DNA of 34,939 nucleotides from an uncultured Collinsella sp. (GTDB lineage Bacteria > Actinomycetota > Coriobacteriia > Coriobacteriales > Coriobacteriaceae), in assembly GCA_947642445.1 (NCBI GenBank), contig CANRSF010000022.1, forward strand, positions 1 through 34,939. Reading direction: 5' to 3'. The notes beneath the pieces were generated by a model that was not told where the DNA came from, did no database searches, and saw only the letters and a list, made by a program, of their open reading frames with translations. This document shows positions 34,735 through 34,939 of this stretch, one piece after another; the stretch's first letter is position 1, and every line of letters starts with the position of its first letter. The translations under genes were made by a program, and so were the position numbers.

Positions 34735-34939
34735 GTGACAATGGTCCATTTGTCCGATGTGGTGGTGATGGAAGTGTCTAATATCGTTTTCAAACACAAA
34801 CATGCAACACGTAACACCTTGGCGCGGAATAGGATGCTCGCGCGGCTCACGGAGGCGGCTGAACTAGGCGTGCTGCTTGTGACGCACGACAATGCCGAGC
34901 TTATGTGGCTGCGGCGTCATGTGGGAACCGATGATATTG
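34735..34939 (+). CDS. 5' part of an unrecognised gene, cut by the window end
   Basis: GTG 34735 has GGAGG 5 bases upstream and opens a frame with no stop before 34939, at least 68 codons. ATG 34741 is an in-frame alternative. The visible peptide includes MVHLSDVVVMEVSNIVFKHK and then RLTEAAELGVLLVTHDNAEL followed by MWLRRHVGTDDI. The second part resembles the N-terminal region of AbiEi-like or DUF559-linked coriobacterial proteins, but this is from memory and weak. The type of protein cannot be assigned from this fragment. Confidence 0.55.
   Translation, partial: MTMVHLSDVVVMEVSNIVFKHKHATRNTLARNRMLARLTEAAELGVLLVTHDNAELMWLRRHVGTDDI

Overview
This window looks like a chromosomal segment of a high-GC gut actinobacterium of the class Coriobacteriia, most likely Collinsella or a close relative. 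That placement is an inference from gene content and style: an overlapping secA-prfB pair, a split transketolase, ftsE with a long Ala/Pro/Gln-rich N-terminus, ribosomal protein L31 with a Lys/Ala/Glu tail, gltBD, and numerous palindromic intergenic repeats. No rRNA or other decisive marker is present.

Positions 1-6431 are accessory in character. They hold a decayed tyrosine integrase, a DUF2975 membrane protein with its YozG-like XRE regulator (leftward), and a rightward ABC transporter cluster: a 746-residue permease made of two related halves, a stand-alone ATPase, a possible 43-codon ORF and a 602-residue permease-ATPase fusion. The same permease architecture appears three times across the cluster.

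Positions 6500-19250 are core chromosome: rpmE with a two-hairpin leader, secA-prfB, a YitT-type membrane protein behind a terminator-like hairpin, the two transketolase subunit genes, ftsE-ftsX and RNase R. A 125-bp inverted repeat lies between transketolase and ftsE. Positions 19300-24430 are a mosaic of small genes: a lone serine recombinase, a VanZ-like protein, an ArsC/Spx-like protein, a small unknown, tRNA-Gln(CTG) and tRNA-Glu(CTC), a TPR protein overlapping smpB, and a flavin reductase followed by a 47-residue rubredoxin.

Positions 24430-34939 contain leftward gpmA and mntH, rightward gltB-gltD, an unrecognised 235-residue protein and the start of a further gene cut by the window edge. 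Intergenic DNA here carries five copies of a hairpin repeat whose arms show compensatory base changes, plus a separate element with two mutually exclusive inverted repeats.

Functionally, SecA (protein export), RF2 (termination), L31, SmpB and RNase R (trans-translation and RNA turnover) and the tRNAs serve translation and export; FtsEX serves division; split transketolase, GpmA and GltBD serve central carbon and nitrogen metabolism; the flavin reductase-rubredoxin pair probably handles O2, NO or peroxide in an anaerobe. The most noteworthy items are the five-copy covarying hairpin family, the modular ABC system, the large inverted repeats, an SPF-to-SPT change in RF2, and a probable attenuator in front of the YitT gene.
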